Of a stretch of DNA of 26,550 nt, positions 24,682-26,550 are shown piece by piece (positions within the stretch are counted from its first letter, which is position 1; the number at the start of each line of letters is the position of its first letter). The translations under genes and the position numbers were made by a program. The notes under the pieces are model-generated. The model ran no database searches. It was not told the origin of the DNA and saw only the letters and a list, made by a program, of their open reading frames with translations. The stretch is from a virus. The DNA is taken from the IMG/VR virus record IMGVR_UViG_3300008952_000259, positions 1 to 26,550 of that record; one strand, 5' to 3'.

Positions 24682-24709
24682 TTTTATCGGAATTATTTTT
24701 TTCTACTGA

Positions 24710-25198
24710 TTAGAATTCAAGTATTGCGTAATCATATCTTAAAGTAACTGATATTTCAGCGGGATCACTTGAAGCAAAATCTAAATCATTAAAATTGGCT
24801 GCTTGTATCCAAGATCCTTTTAATGTCCATTGTTCTACAACATCACCTACAGGACCTAAAACTTTAATTAATACATCTTTCTTATAGAAATCTGAATAAC
24901 CATCTCTACCCGTTACTGATTCATGTGAAAGTCTTACCCATTCCATTACTGCTTGTGCGGCTGAAGGAACAACTGGATCATACATTGTAAATTCAACTGT
25001 TTCCCAAGAAGCCTTACCTTTAACATATCTTTTTACATTCATATGATTCAATTCAACTTCTTCAAATGAAATACTTGGTCTATTAGCTGTTTTGATTAGA
25101 TAGGCAGGAATCCCATCAATTGCCATTACATAACGATTTTTTAATTTGGGTTCAAACGGTGTAAACATCGCTTGATTAGCATCAATCAAAGTTGCCAT
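24710..25198 (-). CDS. 19: Tail tube protein, T4 gp19-like
   Basis: A 162-residue tube monomer that would stack as rings inside the sheath. Seen: MATLIDANQAMFTPFEPKLKNRYVM near the start, YLIKTANRPSISFEEVELNHMNVKRYVKGKASWETVEFTMYDP (33-75 in parts), and LKGSWIQAANFNDLDFASSDPAEISVTLRYDYAILEF at the C-terminus, all as in the gp19 family of T4-like phages (T4 gp19 is 163 residues). The ATG at 25198 has GGAG seven bases upstream. It has its own promoter-like motif upstream and terminators on both sides, which would allow the high expression expected for a major tail protein. Confidence 0.95.
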   Translation of the reverse strand: MATLIDANQAMFTPFEPKLKNRYVMAIDGIPAYLIKTANRPSISFEEVELNHMNVKRYVKGKASWETVEFTMYDPVVPSAAQAVMEWVRLSHESVTGRDGYSDFYKKDVLIKVLGPVGDVVEQWTLKGSWIQAANFNDLDFASSDPAEISVTLRYDYAILEF

Positions 25199-25242
25199 AT
25201 TCTTTCTCCTATTATATTAAGTGTCAACTAACAACACATATT

Positions 25243-25257
25243 TTCATATATAAATAT
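25243..25257 (-). promoter_or_regulatory. Promoter-like motif, copy A
   Basis: ATATTTATATATGAA on the minus strand, identical to copies B and C. It lies just after the U-tract of the terminator behind the sheath gene and 44 bases before the tube start. Confidence 0.55.
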
Positions 25258-25260
25258 TGA

Positions 25261-25302
25261 AAAAGTAAAAAAAATGAGGTTTATATTTCAATAAACCTCA
25301 TC
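25261..25302 (-). terminator. Rho-independent terminator after the sheath gene
   Basis: A perfect 11-bp stem, 25275-25285 (atgaggtttat) against 25292-25302 (ataaacctcat), with a six-base loop. It is followed on the minus strand by TTTTTTTACTTTTT and lies 24 bases after the sheath stop. Confidence 0.88.
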
Positions 25303-25326
25303 TTTAGTGTTTTATTTTTTATCTAT

Positions 25327-26550
25327 TTATTCAGGAAATGTTGCACCTGTAGGTTGTATAGTGAAATCTAATACAATAAATTCAGCAGTTTTAGTTGGTT
25401 GAACAAATATTTGACCATAAAGGATATTTCTATCTACTATATCAGGAGTATTATTTGTCTCATCCATTACAACTTTAAATGCGTTCAAACCACTTTGAGC
25501 TTGAACTTGTTCCAAATAAGGATTAGCAATATTCAAGAATCTCTCTCTTGTTTGAGCATTATTTTGTTCAAACACAAGGAATCTTGAAGAAGCTGAAATG
25601 AACTTCTTAACTTTAATCATCAATCTTCTAACATTTACTCTATCAAGTGCTGATGCTTTCTTCTGAAGAGTTTTTTGTCCCCAAACAACAACACCCTGAC
25701 CAGGGAATGTAGCAATTGGATTAACATTAGCTTCATACAAATCATCTCTATTTCCGTGAGTTAATTTTCTTTTAGCTTGAACTGCTGTTGTAATTGTTCC
25801 TCTACTTAAACCAGCAGGAGCATTCCAAGGAGCTCCAACTTTATCATTATAAGCATAAACACCAGCCATTACAACTGATGGTGGCACCCAAACATTTGTT
25901 CCGATTTGAGGATCTGGAACTTGAACCCAAGGCCAATAAGTAGCAGCATAATTTGAATCCATAGCTTTGGCTTCATTTTTAACAAGATTAAAAGCATCCG
26001 TTGCATAATTAACACTATCGACAATAACAAATGCATCACCTCTAGCTTCACAAACATCAATAGCCTTTGATATAATAGATGTATGAGCACTTTGATTTCT
26101 AATTACACCTGGTAGTAATAATAAATTAAAATCATATTCATCTGCATTTGATAATAAATTAAGAGCCTTTATATATTCCTGTCCATCATTTCCACTCAAA
26201 TCAAGTCCTTGCATACTAGCATTAGTAATATTCTCATTAAATGTCATTGGATGAGTAACAGTAGTAGCATCTTTACCACCCTCAAATACACCACCCGAAG
26301 AACCACTACCAATAGCTGGTATTGAACCTGTAAAATCTGATACTCTAACATCACCATTATCATCAAGATAATCTATAGTTTGTTTAATTGTTTCAACTCT
26401 TACATATTTAGAATTATTTGGAAAAGATCCACTCCATTGTAAATATGGATCTACTGTAGAACCTGCTATATTTATAACTTGATTACCAATTAATTTATCA
26501 ATATAATTATCAGCATTAGGATCTAATGAACAATTATTCCAAGTTTCTAC
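25327..26550 (-). CDS. 18: Tail sheath protein, T4 gp18-like (C-terminal 407 residues)
   Basis: The reading frame is open from the stop at 25327-25329 through the right edge, so the N-terminus is missing; the internal ATG at 26247 is not the start. The sheath contracts around the tube to drive it through the host envelope. Seen: a Gly-rich VFEGGKDATTVTHP turn before that Met, NADEYDFNLLLLPGV, YWPWVQVPDPQIGTNVWVPPS, a GQGVVVWGQKTLQKKASALDRVNVRRLMIKVKKFI segment and the family-typical end QPTKTAEFIVLDFTIQPTGATFPE. The last two are the conserved C-terminal domain that links neighbouring subunits. The gene is followed by a strong terminator and then the tube gene, the standard gp18-gp19 order. 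Confidence 0.95.
   Translation of the reverse strand, partial: VETWNNCSLDPNADNYIDKLIGNQVINIAGSTVDPYLQWSGSFPNNSKYVRVETIKQTIDYLDDNGDVRVSDFTGSIPAIGSGSSGGVFEGGKDATTVTHPMTFNENITNASMQGLDLSGNDGQEYIKALNLLSNADEYDFNLLLLPGVIRNQSAHTSIISKAIDVCEARGDAFVIVDSVNYATDAFNLVKNEAKAMDSNYAATYWPWVQVPDPQIGTNVWVPPSVVMAGVYAYNDKVGAPWNAPAGLSRGTITTAVQAKRKLTHGNRDDLYEANVNPIATFPGQGVVVWGQKTLQKKASALDRVNVRRLMIKVKKFISASSRFLVFEQNNAQTRERFLNIANPYLEQVQAQSGLNAFKVVMDETNNTPDIVDRNILYGQIFVQPTKTAEFIVLDFTIQPTGATFPE

Noticed and set aside
25869-26090. Minus-strand ORF of 73 codons inside the sheath gene
   Set aside because: Out-of-frame shadow of the sheath, whose frame is open throughout.
1-26550. tRNA genes, CRISPR arrays, insertion sequences or attachment sites
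   Set aside because: Gaps between genes are nearly all under 130 bases and, read by eye, none contains a tRNA cloverleaf, spaced direct repeats or a transposase.

Overview
This window is a piece of a tailed-phage genome. It looks like an AT-rich (about 30 % GC by eye), distant T4-type myovirus, probably aquatic or marine. The reasons are a contractile-tail gene set (sheath, tube, gp26-type baseplate protein, tape measure, LysM/gp53-type baseplate protein) joined to a T4-style replication set (gp32, UvsX, RNase H/FEN, gp41 helicase), with all genes on the minus strand and tightly packed. Strong Shine-Dalgarno sites (AGGAG, GGAGA) precede many genes, and several starts are GTG or TTG. The host cannot be read from the sequence; an AT-rich Gram-negative such as a SAR11 relative is only a guess. 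Both ends cut genes: the sheath lacks its N-terminus at the right edge and the ribonucleotide reductase lacks its C-terminus at the left edge.

Layout in transcription order (right to left). (1) Tail and lysis block, 26550-22630: sheath, terminator, promoter-like motif, tube, terminator, promoter-like motif, GH108 endolysin, a small histone-Hc1-like protein, the gp26-type protein with an out-of-frame downstream ORF that has no start codon, then a small lysine-rich protein behind a third copy of the promoter-like motif. (2) Long structural genes, 22620-12297: tape measure, a 1402-residue protein with degenerate internal repeats and a tube-initiator-like C-terminus, a LysM/gp53-like protein, and a 1191-residue hub-like protein. 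(3) 12261-8654: a short family A DNA polymerase, a 649-residue protein of unknown role and a small unknown protein. (4) 8652-7103: two tandem DUF6445/2OG-Fe(II) oxygenase-like proteins. (5) Replication and nucleotide block, 6980-1: gp32, an intergenic hairpin, UvsX, RNase H/FEN, a third oxygenase-like protein, gp41 helicase, an ASCH protein, two very small ORFs, a Mom-like GNAT protein and a class II (B12-dependent) ribonucleotide reductase.

How it works together: gp32, UvsX, the FEN nuclease, gp41 and the polymerase are a recombination-primed replication set in which a family A enzyme seems to stand near the place of the usual T4 family B polymerase. NrdJ would supply dNTPs. The Mom-like protein suggests adenine modification of the phage DNA. 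The tail genes encode tube, sheath, length ruler and baseplate.

The most striking signal is at the end of the gp26-type gene. A conserved-looking 75-codon ORF follows in the +1 frame with no usable start codon, and the overlap contains a run of seven T. This fits a programmed ribosomal frameshift of the tail-assembly-chaperone kind. Other signals worth checking are an identical 15-bp intergenic motif at three operon heads (two right behind terminators), a 14-bp hairpin between gp32 and uvsX, and the diverged, minimal polymerase.
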